Of a DNA stretch of 64,000 bases, positions 48,036 through 56,652 are shown piece by piece. Positions within the stretch are counted from its first letter, which is position 1, and each line of letters starts with the position of its first letter. The position numbers and the translations under genes were made by a program. The DNA is from Halomonas sp. A40-4 (GTDB taxonomy: Bacteria; Pseudomonadota; Gammaproteobacteria; Pseudomonadales; Halomonadaceae). Location of the stretch: assembly GCF_015767635.1 (NCBI RefSeq), contig NZ_CP065230.1:1116001-1180000 (forward strand). The letters are read 5' to 3'. The notes under the pieces were generated by a model. It was not told the DNA's origin. It saw only the letters and a program-made list of their open reading frames with translations, and searched no databases.

Positions 48036-48213
48036 AGAGGGAATGATTAGCTACCATTCTCTCTGGCCAGAAGGGTAACCCGTTGGGCTCCTGATGGGCA
48101 TTGACCCTGCTTCGTAGATGGGCCCTTTCTGGTTTCTTATCTCGTAAATTTGGACGGTATCCAAAGCCCTTCGCACGACGAAAGAGGCTGTACGAACAAG
48201 GCGAGACAACGAG
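48036..48213 (+). ncRNA. Predicted bridge RNA of the IS110 element
   Basis: Three structural parts can be read in order. The first is a 10-bp 5' stem-loop (AGAGGGAATG 48036-48045 with CATTCTCTCT 48055-48064). The second is a target loop closed by CCAGAAGGG (48067-48075) and CCCTTTCTGG (48123-48132), containing TTGGGCTCCT (48083-48092), identical to the left target at 48015-48024, and GTAG (48114-48117), complementary to CTAC at the right junction. The third is a donor loop closed by CTCGT (48141-48145) and ACGAG (48209-48213). It contains GACGGTATC (48153-48161), identical to the right end at 49216-49224, and ACAAG (48196-48200), complementary to CTTGT at 48023-48027. This is the layout of IS621-type bridge RNAs. 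Transcription is not shown. Confidence 0.8.
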
Positions 48214-49191
48214 ATGGCATATATCGGCATTGATGTTAGCAAACAGAAACTTGATTGCCTGTGGGTGCGCGATTTGAGCAAGGGGAAGGTGAAAACGAAA
48301 GTATTCCCCAACCGCCATCAGGACTACCCAGGTTTGCTCGACTGGCTTGTCAGGCAGACCGGCGAAGATATCAGCAACCTGCATGTCTACCTGGAAGCCA
48401 CCAGCATTTACCATGAGCCTTTAGCTTACTGGCTGCATGACGTTGGTGTCACCGTGTACGTACTGAACCCTGCCCAGGTGCGCCATCACGCCAAGGGGAT
48501 GGGCGTCCGCAGCAAGACTGACCGCAAAGACAGCATGATGCTTGCCCGTTATGGGATTGAACGGAACCCTCAACCGTGGCAACCAGATCCAACGGAGGTG
48601 AGAGAGCTCAAGCGCCTTATCAACCGGTTAGAGGCCGTAGAAGACGACCTGCAGCGCGAGCGTAACCGCCTGGAGAAGGCTGAATTCAACACCGATACTC
48701 AAGCAAGCGAATCCATTAGCTATATGCTGGTCGCCCTTGAGCGAGAAGTACAGCGGCTCCAGCAGGCGATCGCTGACCATTTCGAGGCGCACCCGCCGCT
48801 TAAACAGGATCGCAAACTACTCGAGAGTATCCCCGGCATCGGAAACGTCCTATCAGCTCGTCTGGTGGCTACGCTACGCAGTCGAGACTTCCGCAGTGCT
48901 CGCCAGGCAGCCGCCTTCCTGGGCCTCGTGCCAATACTGAAAGAATCAGGCTCATCGGTGAAGTTACGGTCCCACCTTTCCAAGACAGGGGCGCCCGGCA
49001 TCCGCCGGAAGCTTTATATGGCCGCCGTCGTATCGACCCGATGTAATCCTGATATCAGCGAGCAATTTGCACGACTCAAAGCCCGTGGCAAGCCAACGTT
49101 GTCGGCGCTGGGGGCGGCTATGCGCAAATTGGTACACATCGCTTTTGGGGTGTTGAAGTCACAAAGCGAATATCGGCCGCAAGGGACATAA
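48214..49191 (+). CDS. IS110-family transposase (DEDD recombinase)
   Basis: This 325-residue transposase has an N-terminal RuvC-like DEDD domain with Asp6 in YIGIDVSKQKLD, the glutamate of YLEATSIYHE and the aspartates of RSKTDRKDSMML. A helical middle follows, then a C-terminal Transposase_20 domain (SIPGIGNVLSARLVATL, AFLGLVPILKESG) with the serine expected in GSSVKLRSHLSKTG. The frame is intact, so the element may still be active. The ATG directly follows the last stem of the predicted bridge RNA. Confidence 0.94.
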   Translation: MAYIGIDVSKQKLDCLWVRDLSKGKVKTKVFPNRHQDYPGLLDWLVRQTGEDISNLHVYLEATSIYHEPLAYWLHDVGVTVYVLNPAQVRHHAKGMGVRSKTDRKDSMMLARYGIERNPQPWQPDPTEVRELKRLINRLEAVEDDLQRERNRLEKAEFNTDTQASESISYMLVALEREVQRLQQAIADHFEAHPPLKQDRKLLESIPGIGNVLSARLVATLRSRDFRSARQAAAFLGLVPILKESGSSVKLRSHLSKTGAPGIRRKLYMAAVVSTRCNPDISEQFARLKARGKPTLSALGAAMRKLVHIAFGVLKSQSEYRPQGT

Positions 49192-49274
49192 AGCCCCTTG
49201 CAGTTGGTATCGAGAGACGGTATCTACAAACCCGCCGATACCTTGCTTTGTTTGGTGATGGTTTTGAGTGGCGG

Positions 49275-49310
49275 GATGACTGCTGATCGCTCAACGAGTT
49301 GAGCTCCTAC
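49275..49310 (-). repeat. REP-like element, reverse copy
   Basis: Reading on the plus strand: GATGACTGCTGATCGC, then the hairpin CTCAAC-GA-GTTGAG and CTCCTAC. This is an uninterrupted reverse copy 50 bp beyond the IS. It shows what the split copy looked like before insertion, and it would itself be a near-match target. Confidence 0.8.
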
Positions 49311-49414
49311 ATAGACCCTCATGATAGGTGTTTTGTGGGTGGCTGGCTTGTTGGGCGATTTTTATTTGGCTGTGTTAGTTTTCTTATTAGCGGTTGTTAG
49401 ATAAGGAGATTCGC

Positions 49415-50839
49415 ATGGATGCGCAGGGAACATGGCCGGAGATTCGTCATCACGGTGGGGCGGGTGGGGTCACCGGCAGCTGTCATCAGTTGATGGCCAA
49501 CAGTGAGCACTCGCTACTGGTGGATTGCGGATTGTTTCAGGGGGAAGATGCCGCAGAGGATAGCCTGGCGCAGCTTGAGGTGGGCTTTGATATCAGCACC
49601 GTGAAAGCGCTGGTGATTACTCACGTACACATCGACCATGTGGGCCGTTTACCGTACTTGTTGGCGGCGGGCTACAAAAGACCGATTCTGTGTTCCGAGC
49701 CTACCGCCGTGCTGCTCCCGCTGGTGATTGAGGATGCCTTGAAGATTGGCTTTACCCGCAATGTGCGGTTGATCGAGCAGTTCCAGGCCCAGTTGCAAAT
49801 GCAGTTGGTGCCGATTCCTTACGGGCAATGGCACTCGGTGGTAGAGGACGACGCGCTGACCATGCGGGTAAAACTCAAGCGGGCGGGGCATATTCTGGGC
49901 TCCAGCTACGTAGAGGTAGTGCTGAACGATACCGCCCGTGGCAACAAGCAGCGCGTGGTGTTTTCCGGTGATTTGGGCGCACCGCATACACCGCTGTTGC
50001 CTGCGCCTAAGTCGCCGTATCAGGCGGATGTGTTGGTGTTGGAATCCACCTACGGCGACCGTAATCATGAGGGTCGCCAAGCGCGCGGGCAGGCGTTGAA
50101 AACCGCCATCGAGCAAGCGCTGACTAACCGGGGAACGGTGATCATCCCGGCGTTTAGCATTGGCCGCACCCAGGAGTTGCTCTACGAGCTGGAAACCATC
50201 GTGCATGTTGCATCCCCCAAATCCGGCTGGCGCTCGCTGGAGGTGATTGTGGATTCACCCCTGGCTGCTCGCTTTACGCAGGTGTACCGCACGTTAAAGC
50301 CTTTCTGGGATGCGGAAGCCCAGCGCCGTTTGCGCTCGGGGCGGCATCCGTTGAGTTTCGAGAATGTGTACACGGTGGATGACCACGCGACCCACGAGCA
50401 AACCGTTCGTTACCTGGCGGAAAGTGGCCGACCCGCCGTAGTGATTGCCGCCAGCGGTATGTGCACAGGCGGGCGTGTGGTGAATTACCTGAAAGAAATG
50501 CTCGGTGACCCGCGCCATCAGGTACTGTTTGTGGGCTACCAGGGGGCGGGCACGCCAGGGCGGGATATCCAGCGTTACGGGCCGGAGGGTGGTTGGGTCG
50601 AGCTCGATGGTGAGCGCATTGATATTCGTGCGGGGATTACCACCATCAGCGGGTACTCCGCCCATGCCGGGCAACGCGATTTGCTCAACTTCATCAAGCG
50701 CATGCGCCGCTGGCCGCGCGAGGTAAGGTTGGTGCACGGTGATGACCACGCCCGCCACGCCTTGAAAGATGCGATTAACGCCATGGCCCGGAAAGCCGGC
50801 CGGCAGGTTAACGTGGTGTTGCCTTCAGTGTATGAATAA
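49415..50839 (+). CDS. MBL-fold beta-CASP ribonuclease-like protein
   Basis: This 474-residue protein is of the metallo-beta-lactamase/beta-CASP family (YSH1/CPSF-like). The metal motif HxHxDH is present as His70-V-His72-I-Asp74-His75. Further motifs are VFSGDLGAPHTPLLP, LESTYGDRNHEG, and the beta-CASP part VIAASGMCTGGRVVNYL and GYSAHAGQRDLL. Relatives act as RNA endonucleases or exonucleases in RNA maturation; the substrate is unknown here. The ATG at 49415 is chosen because AAGGAG lies 6 bp upstream. It appears to be unrelated to the polysaccharide genes on either side. Confidence 0.87.
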   Translation: MDAQGTWPEIRHHGGAGGVTGSCHQLMANSEHSLLVDCGLFQGEDAAEDSLAQLEVGFDISTVKALVITHVHIDHVGRLPYLLAAGYKRPILCSEPTAVLLPLVIEDALKIGFTRNVRLIEQFQAQLQMQLVPIPYGQWHSVVEDDALTMRVKLKRAGHILGSSYVEVVLNDTARGNKQRVVFSGDLGAPHTPLLPAPKSPYQADVLVLESTYGDRNHEGRQARGQALKTAIEQALTNRGTVIIPAFSIGRTQELLYELETIVHVASPKSGWRSLEVIVDSPLAARFTQVYRTLKPFWDAEAQRRLRSGRHPLSFENVYTVDDHATHEQTVRYLAESGRPAVVIAASGMCTGGRVVNYLKEMLGDPRHQVLFVGYQGAGTPGRDIQRYGPEGGWVELDGERIDIRAGITTISGYSAHAGQRDLLNFIKRMRRWPREVRLVHGDDHARHALKDAINAMARKAGRQVNVVLPSVYE

Positions 50840-51063
50840 CCTGTCTGGATTGAGCCGCTTTGGCTGATTGAGAACTGGGCTTGCCAACCTGGGAACCGTG
50901 TTTAGGCTATATGCCATGTTGCGATGAAATTAGCGGGCTGCAGCACGATTTCTGGTATCCTGTGCCCCCTTTAAAAAACGACTGATGGTACCTGATGAGG
51001 TTCGCATGACCCAACGGGTACCTCTGAACGAATGAACAGCTCACATCAGGAGTAGCATCGTAG

Positions 51064-52380
51064 ATGCAGCCCAGTAACAAAGAGACGCAAAGCGGTTGGC
51101 TGGCAAAAAATCATGCCGTTGGCTGGATTGCGTTAACCATCTACGCGTTTGCATGGCTGATTAACTTTGACGTTTCTCGTTCCGCAGAATCGGTTTTCAT
51201 TCTGTGTTTTGCCATTGCATGGTTTAAAGAAGCTGACCCCGCATTTAAGTGGCATAAGGTATTTCTCCTTCTGCTTGCGTTTGTTGTTCTCCAGATAGGC
51301 GTTTATTTTTTTGCGGTTGACCGCTTTCCCAATGTGGCGGACGGTCAGGTAAAAGCGGCACGGCATATAGCCAAGCTTTTTTTATGTATTGCCGTGGCTT
51401 GGTGGATTCGGGGGTCCGCGAAAGCCGCCAAGTACTTGCTGTTGGTCTTTATCGCGGGGATTCTTGTTTCGTTGGCGTTGAACTCAAGTGTTGACGCATG
51501 GCGTGCGGGTCTGGCGGGTAACCGTGTTGATTTCGGTTATACCAACGCGCAGCACATTGCCTTTTACTTTGGCCTGTTGCTCATCATGGGGGTGGGTTGG
51601 CTTATCAAATGCATAGGTATCAGTGCTGCCAAGTATGAATGGGGAGTCGCATTTGCCTTGACGGTACTTGGGGTTGCGGGTGTCGTCGTGACACAAACCC
51701 GGGCTGTCTGGTTGGCGCTGGGGCTGATATTTTTAGGTTTGATCGTCTTTAGCCTGCTGCGTTTACTTACGCATAGACGGCCAGGTTGGCCTCGCCCCAA
51801 GCTACTGCTGTCATTTGTCGTTCTGCTTGGCGTGGTGGCGTTTATGCTAAGCACAGTAGCGCCCGTTATTGAAAAACGGTTCCTACAAGAACAGGAAGTG
51901 ATGGAGGCTCTTGCAGCAGGCAAAATGGTGGATGTTCCCTTCACCAGTATTGGCATACGCGTGCATACCTGGTCGTACGCCTTGGACAAGATTCAGGAAA
52001 GGCCGCTGACGGGGTGGGGGGCTAAGAGCCGAGAGGCGCTAATTGATGAAGGGCCTTTCCCCGATTGGTTAAAAGTTAGGTTTGGGCATTTTCATAATTC
52101 TTACCTGGAATTGCTCCTGGCGTATGGCGTATTAGGCCTGGCGGCCATTGCCTTTCTCACCGCCATGATCTTAAAAGGTACAGTGACATTACTTACTACA
52201 CCCCACAAACACTGGGGAGTGGGGCTGCTCGTCTCGTGGGTGTTTTTCTTTATCATTAACCTGTTTGAGTCCTACGTGATTTTTAATTCAGGCATGTATT
52301 TCTTTGTTATTGTCGGTGGCGTAGGGATGTCATTTTATATGTTCGGTAAAAATGAAAATGCCAGGACGGTAACGCGATGA
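51064..52380 (+). CDS. waaL: O-antigen ligase-like membrane protein (WaaL/Wzy_C family)
   Basis: This 438-residue protein has about eleven hydrophobic helices and a large periplasmic loop (about 275-345) that ends in the conserved histidine motif GHFHNSYLELLLAYGVLGL, with RPLTGWGAKSREAL before it. This matches O-antigen ligases, which transfer undecaprenyl-linked polysaccharide to lipid A-core in the periplasm. A second polymerase is the alternative, but wzy is already assigned at 34378. The AGGAG at 51048-51052 supports the start. It overlaps the GT8 gene by 4 bp. Confidence 0.82.
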   Translation: MQPSNKETQSGWLAKNHAVGWIALTIYAFAWLINFDVSRSAESVFILCFAIAWFKEADPAFKWHKVFLLLLAFVVLQIGVYFFAVDRFPNVADGQVKAARHIAKLFLCIAVAWWIRGSAKAAKYLLLVFIAGILVSLALNSSVDAWRAGLAGNRVDFGYTNAQHIAFYFGLLLIMGVGWLIKCIGISAAKYEWGVAFALTVLGVAGVVVTQTRAVWLALGLIFLGLIVFSLLRLLTHRRPGWPRPKLLLSFVVLLGVVAFMLSTVAPVIEKRFLQEQEVMEALAAGKMVDVPFTSIGIRVHTWSYALDKIQERPLTGWGAKSREALIDEGPFPDWLKVRFGHFHNSYLELLLAYGVLGLAAIAFLTAMILKGTVTLLTTPHKHWGVGLLVSWVFFFIINLFESYVIFNSGMYFFVIVGGVGMSFYMFGKNENARTVTR

Positions 52381-53282
52381 ATGTGGTTCTGAGTGCCGAT
52401 GAAGCCTATGCGCGGTACGGTGCCGTGGTGATGGCGTCGATTATCGACAATGCAGCCGATCCAGGCCAGATCCGCTTTTTTATGCTGACGCCGGACATGG
52501 GTGAAGAAACCAGACACCGCTTGCATGCGTTCGTGGAAGCGGGCGGTGCAGAACTCGACATTATCGACGTCGATGTACAAGCGTTAAAGGGCCTCAAGGT
52601 CGGTCGGTTTGGTACGGCCGCCTTACTCCGGCTGCTCATGCATCGATACCTGCCTGATGATTGCGAACGCGTCATCTATCTTGACTGTGACGTACTGGTT
52701 CGCAGTGATCTGTCCGATTTATGGGCTTTGTCGCTTCACGGTCTTTCCGCGGCGGCTGCTATGGATATATGCAATACGTCCATTAGCGCGACTCGAAAGA
52801 ACCCGGACGACTACTTTAATTCAGGGGTTATGCTCATCGACCTGGCGGCATGGCGCAGTCGACATGTGGGGGAGAGGGCACTGGCATACCTTGAGCAGAA
52901 TGGAGATAACGCTCGGTATCCCGACCAGGATGCCCTGAATCACGTGCTGGAGGGTGACTGTTATCAGCTGCCGCTGTCGTGGAATTTTCAGCCAACCGCC
53001 TACAGGGCGGTTAAGAAGCATTATCCGCATCTGCACAAGCATTTGGCTGCACTTGAAACGGCGGTTCTCAATCCGCGGATTGTACACTTTATCGGCGCTG
53101 TTAAACCGTGGCACCCAACATGTGTCCATCCGTTTCAGGAAGACTTCATCGCTTATTCAAGCCATACCCCATGGCCCATCGATAGAAAGGCATTGATGTC
53201 GTCATTACCCTGGTCTGAACGTATGCGGATGGTGCTCAAGCAGCCCAAGGTTCGCCGACGTCGTCGGCTCACGGCATCCTAG
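52377..53282 (+). CDS. GT8-family glycosyltransferase (LPS core type)
   Basis: This 301-residue retaining glycosyltransferase has the GT8 pattern: MNVVLSADEAYARYGAVVMASI at the start, the metal-binding DxD as Asp103-Cys-Asp105 in VIYLDCDVLVRSDL, FNSGVMLIDLAAWR and DQDALNHVL. Relatives (WaaI, WaaJ, RfaJ type) add glucose or galactose to the LPS outer core. Coupling with waaL by a 4-bp overlap supports a role in core completion before ligation. A bidirectional hairpin terminator follows 23 bp later. Confidence 0.88.
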   Translation: MNVVLSADEAYARYGAVVMASIIDNAADPGQIRFFMLTPDMGEETRHRLHAFVEAGGAELDIIDVDVQALKGLKVGRFGTAALLRLLMHRYLPDDCERVIYLDCDVLVRSDLSDLWALSLHGLSAAAAMDICNTSISATRKNPDDYFNSGVMLIDLAAWRSRHVGERALAYLEQNGDNARYPDQDALNHVLEGDCYQLPLSWNFQPTAYRAVKKHYPHLHKHLAALETAVLNPRIVHFIGAVKPWHPTCVHPFQEDFIAYSSHTPWPIDRKALMSSLPWSERMRMVLKQPKVRRRRRLTAS

Positions 53283-53305
53283 TCTAGTCTGTGCATGCAG
53301 TTAAT

Positions 53306-53338
53306 AAAAAAGCGCCTGGCAAAGCCAAGCGCTTTTTT
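53306..53338. terminator. Rho-independent terminator after the GT8 gene
   Basis: The stem AAAAAAGCGC (53306-53315) pairs with GCGCTTTTTT (53329-53338), and an inner GGC-AAA-GCC forms the loop. The T-run is on the plus strand and an A-run precedes it, so it can work in both directions. Confidence 0.85.
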
Positions 53339-53372
53339 ATTTAATGTGATACGTTTCATTAAGGGGGCGTCG

Positions 53373-54557
53373 ATGAAAGCAGCCATTGGAAATGTTAAAA
53401 ATTACTTTGCCAGGTTCTTGAAAGAAAACAAGAATATTTCTATCGGTTTTGCTGGCGTGAACGTCAACATCCCCTTGATGGAGAATGGCAAGATCAAGCC
53501 TTCAAGGAAAGGTTTTGATGCTAAAGACACGACCAGCCCTTTTGTACAAGAGAGTTTGGGGGCGATTATTTCTTTTTATAATGCATATGAAAACGCCAAG
53601 GAAGTCGTCTATTGTCAAGCTCCATATGTTGAGACAGTTCCCTTAAAGAAGGGGGATGCTGGTTTTGAATTTGGTGTTGATGTCAATGAGATTAAAGTAA
53701 GGTTTTTGAAGGCCAAGTATACGCCTCCCGTTAGAATAAAAAACCATTTCGATAAGTCGATTGAGCTTTTTAAAGAGATAGGCAAGGTCAGGAAAGCAAG
53801 TGACGGAGATTGGGAGAATGATGTTACCGTCAAGATTGCCGATATGAATGTTGAGAAAAGAGAGATCGTTATACAGCCTGCCACGTACTTCGATCAGGTC
53901 GGCACCAACTTAACATTAGACTGGGCCTCTGGGGCTTTAGGTGAAACCGCATCATATACATTAAGAAATGATATCGAAAAGACTGTGAAAGGCACGCTTC
54001 CAAGGCTGAAAAATTCTGTTCTTGCCAATACGCTGGGCGTGGCGGTCGTGCTTGTTAGTCGCGGAGAGGATGTTTTAATTCCCATTAGGGGTAGCGAGCA
54101 GGCGGTGATGGTTGATGGAAAAGGTAAATTCCACTGTTCTGCTTCTGGGGTTTTCTCCTGGGATATGGATGACACTAACCTCGCTGATATTGATTTTGAA
54201 TTTTTTATCAATGGCATGGCTAGGGAGATCCATAGCGAAATCGGTCTTTTGAAAAGCGAGTATTCATTAACGCCATTAGCGTTTTCAAGGGAGCTTATCA
54301 GAGGCGGAAAGCCTCAGCTTTTCTTTATTGCGGAAACAGAAATGGGGTTGGATGAGCTTAAAGAAAAGATGGTTGGCGCGGAGGAGAGCTGGGAGTTCCT
54401 GTCGGTTGATGATCTGGCTGAGGATAGCCAACTGAGACCACATCTGAATTCGCCTTTAGAAGCCCCCCAGGAAATGTTTACCTATGAAGGTTGGATGGCG
54501 CTTCATGTGGCTATGGCATATATCCGTGATGAAGAGCCGCCTTTCGAAATATTGTGA
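53373..54557 (+). CDS. Protein of unknown function, possible Nudix-like C-terminal half
   Basis: This 394-residue soluble protein has no signal peptide. The N-terminal half contains GFAGVNVNIPLMENGKIKPS and a lysine-rich segment. The C-terminal half contains NTLGVAVVLVSRGEDVLIP, then FINGMAREIHSEIGL, then LFFIAETEMGLDELKEKM. The order of a VVLV strand, an REIHSEIGL helix and a late EW/WEFLSVDDL segment recalls Nudix hydrolases, but the full GX5EX7REUXEEXGU box is not present. The ATG at 53373 has AAGGGGG just upstream; the earlier start at 53295 would lie inside the terminator region. It is more AT-rich than its neighbours, so it may be acquired. Confidence 0.6.
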   Translation: MKAAIGNVKNYFARFLKENKNISIGFAGVNVNIPLMENGKIKPSRKGFDAKDTTSPFVQESLGAIISFYNAYENAKEVVYCQAPYVETVPLKKGDAGFEFGVDVNEIKVRFLKAKYTPPVRIKNHFDKSIELFKEIGKVRKASDGDWENDVTVKIADMNVEKREIVIQPATYFDQVGTNLTLDWASGALGETASYTLRNDIEKTVKGTLPRLKNSVLANTLGVAVVLVSRGEDVLIPIRGSEQAVMVDGKGKFHCSASGVFSWDMDDTNLADIDFEFFINGMAREIHSEIGLLKSEYSLTPLAFSRELIRGGKPQLFFIAETEMGLDELKEKMVGAEESWEFLSVDDLAEDSQLRPHLNSPLEAPQEMFTYEGWMALHVAMAYIRDEEPPFEIL

Positions 54558-54663
54558 TGTTGAGAGCCAGCGCCAGCGATCAACTATCCCTGTTACACTG
54601 GAGATTCAGAATCAAGGCCGTCAAGCAGGCGGTCGACCAGGGGTCTTGATATACGAGTCGTAA

Positions 54664-55662
54664 ATGACGAAACGCAGCCAAGTCACTATCACCGATATCG
54701 CCAAACATGTGGGCATGACCAACATGACGGTGTCGCGTGCATTGAAAAAGCCTGAGAAGGTCAGGCCAGAGACGCGTGAGAAAATACTGGCTGCGGCAAA
54801 CGAGCTGGGCTACGTACCGAATGCCTTCGCAAGCCATCTTCGAAGTCGCAAGAACAGGCTCATTGGGCTGGTGACAGCCAGCGTGGATAACCCTTTTTAC
54901 AGTGAAGTGATCAAGGCAATTTCACGTGCGGCCAAGGAGCATGACTACACCATCATGCTGATCGACACCGATGGCTCGCCAGAGCTTGAGGAGGTGGCGA
55001 TCGATACCCTGCTCAGTTATCAGGTGGCGGGTATCATTCTGTCGCCCGTTTCTGACGATGCCAGTTACCGACCCAATTATCTGGAACGGCTGCGCAAGGC
55101 CAACTTGCCGGTGGTGATGCTGGACCGAACGCTGGATGTGACGGACTTCAGCCGTGTGGTACTGGACAACCACCTGGCCGGACGATTGCTTGGCGAGTGG
55201 CTGGTAAAGAAGAACATCGAGCGCGTGCTAACACTAACAGGCCCCAGCGGCTCGCAAATCACACGGCATCGGCTGGCTGGGCTCAAAGCGGCTTATGAGG
55301 AGGCGGGCGTTCCTTTGTCATTGAAGCAACGCCCAGGCGACTATACCTTACAGCCTGCCTATCGCGACATGGCCGCCCATCTTCGCCAGGATAAGCTCCC
55401 CGACGCCGTATTCGGTTTCAACCAGTTGATCACGCTGGGGGCGATGCGGGCCCTGCACGATGCCCACGTATCACGGGATGACGTGCTCGTCGTCGGCATC
55501 GATAGGCTTCCCTATGCCGATATTTTCGATGTATCGATCCCCTGCGCAGTGCACGACACCTACCAATTGGGGCATGAAGCCTTTCGATTGCTCTTCGAGC
55601 AAATAAAAGACCCCACCACCGATGGCCGTGAGGTCACGATCTCTGCCACGCTGATCCAGTAA
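54664..55662 (+). CDS. LacI-family repressor of the ribitol/pentitol regulon
   Basis: This 332-residue regulator has an N-terminal LacI helix-turn-helix (VTITDIAKHVGMTNMTVSRA) and hinge helix (VPNAFASHLRSRKNRLIGL). A periplasmic-binding-protein-like ligand domain follows. It converges on the catabolic operon, with 19 bp between stop codons. Two identical 18-bp palindromes of the LacI operator type lie at the promoters of the operon and of rbtD, so it probably represses both until a pentitol or pentose binds. It is related to GntR-type LacI members. The effector is unknown. Confidence 0.87.
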   Translation: MTKRSQVTITDIAKHVGMTNMTVSRALKKPEKVRPETREKILAAANELGYVPNAFASHLRSRKNRLIGLVTASVDNPFYSEVIKAISRAAKEHDYTIMLIDTDGSPELEEVAIDTLLSYQVAGIILSPVSDDASYRPNYLERLRKANLPVVMLDRTLDVTDFSRVVLDNHLAGRLLGEWLVKKNIERVLTLTGPSGSQITRHRLAGLKAAYEEAGVPLSLKQRPGDYTLQPAYRDMAAHLRQDKLPDAVFGFNQLITLGAMRALHDAHVSRDDVLVVGIDRLPYADIFDVSIPCAVHDTYQLGHEAFRLLFEQIKDPTTDGREVTISATLIQ

Positions 55663-55681
55663 GTCGCGCGGGAACTTAATA

Positions 55682-56635
55682 TCACAGGGCAGCCAAGCGC
55701 TGGGCAATCTGCTCTTCAAGGCGTGACTGGTCATCGGCGAAACGGCGGATACCCTCGGCCAGCTTGTCATTGGCCATCGCGTCCTGATTGTGTCCCCAAC
55801 GAAAAGCAGGCTCGTTGAGCGTTGTTGGCCGTGGGCCGCCATTGCGTGTCATCAGTACATTGGCCTTCACGTCGCCCGATGTCGTCGCCAGTTCTTCGAG
55901 CAACACCGGCGAGATGGTCAACCGTGGGCACCCGGCGAGTGCCAGCACCTGGTCGGCGGTGCGGAAGCTTGCGCCCATCACCACGGTATCGTAACCGCCT
56001 TGACTGACCCGCTCGCAGACGCCACGCACGAACTGTACGCCGGGGTCGTTTTCGGTGGTGAAGGTTTGCCCGGTCTCCTTCTTGTACCAGTCGGTGACGC
56101 GGCCGACGAAGGGAGACACCAGGAACACACCCGCATCGAAACACGCCTGGGTCTGCGCATCGCTGAACAGAAGGGTCAGGTTGCAGTTGATGCCTTCTTT
56201 CTCCAGCACTTCTGCGGCACGAATGCCCTCCCAGGTGGAGGCTAACTTGATCAATATTCGGTCTTTGGCCACCCCTCGCTTCTCGTAGAGCGCCACCAGC
56301 TCGTGGGCCTTGCGGATGCTGGCCTCGGTGTCGAAGGATAGCTTCGCGGCCACTTCGGTGGATACGCGACCGGGGATGAGCTTGGCAATCTCGCTGCCCA
56401 TGGCCACGGCGAGGCGATCCACGGCATGTTCTGCCTGCTGGTCGCGGGTCTCGCCTTTGACGGCAGCAAGTTCCTGATCAATTAATGCCTGGTAACCCGG
56501 TAGCTCAAAGGCCTTGAGCAGCAATGACGGGTTGGTCGTGGCGTCGTGCGGTTGGTAGCGCTGAATGGCCTCCAGGTCACCGGTGTCGGCGACCACCATG
56601 GAGTGCTGACGAAGCGCATCGAGCTGATAGGTCAT
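55682..56635 (-). CDS. talB: Transaldolase
   Basis: This 317-residue class I transaldolase has the Schiff-base lysine Lys130 in RILIKLASTWEGIRA, Asp17-region residues (VVADTGDLEAI) and DATTNPSLLL. The length equals that of TalB. It moves the dihydroxyacetone unit between sugar phosphates in the non-oxidative pentose phosphate pathway. The ATG at 56635 (MTYQLDALRQ) is preceded by AAGGGGAAACTCC; an ATG at 56653 would add six non-conserved residues. It is the last gene of the pentitol operon and would drain pentose phosphates into central metabolism. Confidence 0.94.
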   Translation of the reverse strand: MTYQLDALRQHSMVVADTGDLEAIQRYQPHDATTNPSLLLKAFELPGYQALIDQELAAVKGETRDQQAEHAVDRLAVAMGSEIAKLIPGRVSTEVAAKLSFDTEASIRKAHELVALYEKRGVAKDRILIKLASTWEGIRAAEVLEKEGINCNLTLLFSDAQTQACFDAGVFLVSPFVGRVTDWYKKETGQTFTTENDPGVQFVRGVCERVSQGGYDTVVMGASFRTADQVLALAGCPRLTISPVLLEELATTSGDVKANVLMTRNGGPRPTTLNEPAFRWGHNQDAMANDKLAEGIRRFADDQSRLEEQIAQRLAAL

Positions 56636-56652
56636 GGAGTTTCCCCTTGGCA

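Larger units (their letters stand above)
48025..49225 (+). mobile_element. IS110-family insertion sequence inserted in a REP element
   Basis: The element is about 1,201 bp, with a 189-bp left end, one transposase gene and a 34-bp right end. Both junctions carry a CT core: GGGCTC-CT-TGTG at the left (48023-48024) and GGTAT-CT-ACAAAC at the right (49224-49225). Removing it rebuilds TTGGGCTCCTACAAAC, the normal end of a reverse REP copy. There is no target-site duplication beyond the core. Short subterminal inverted repeats are present (GTCTCTC at 48028-48034, GAGAGAC at 49212-49218). Core dinucleotide recombination and REP targeting are known for IS621 and other IS110 elements. Confidence 0.88.

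Noticed and set aside
49192-49225. Guide RNA in the right end of the IS, as in IS1111-type elements
   Set aside because: Only 34 bp separate the transposase stop from the right end, too little for a guide RNA. The left end holds all four guide matches.
55790-56245. 151-codon open frame antisense to talB
   Set aside because: It is fully inside the transaldolase gene and has no family features.
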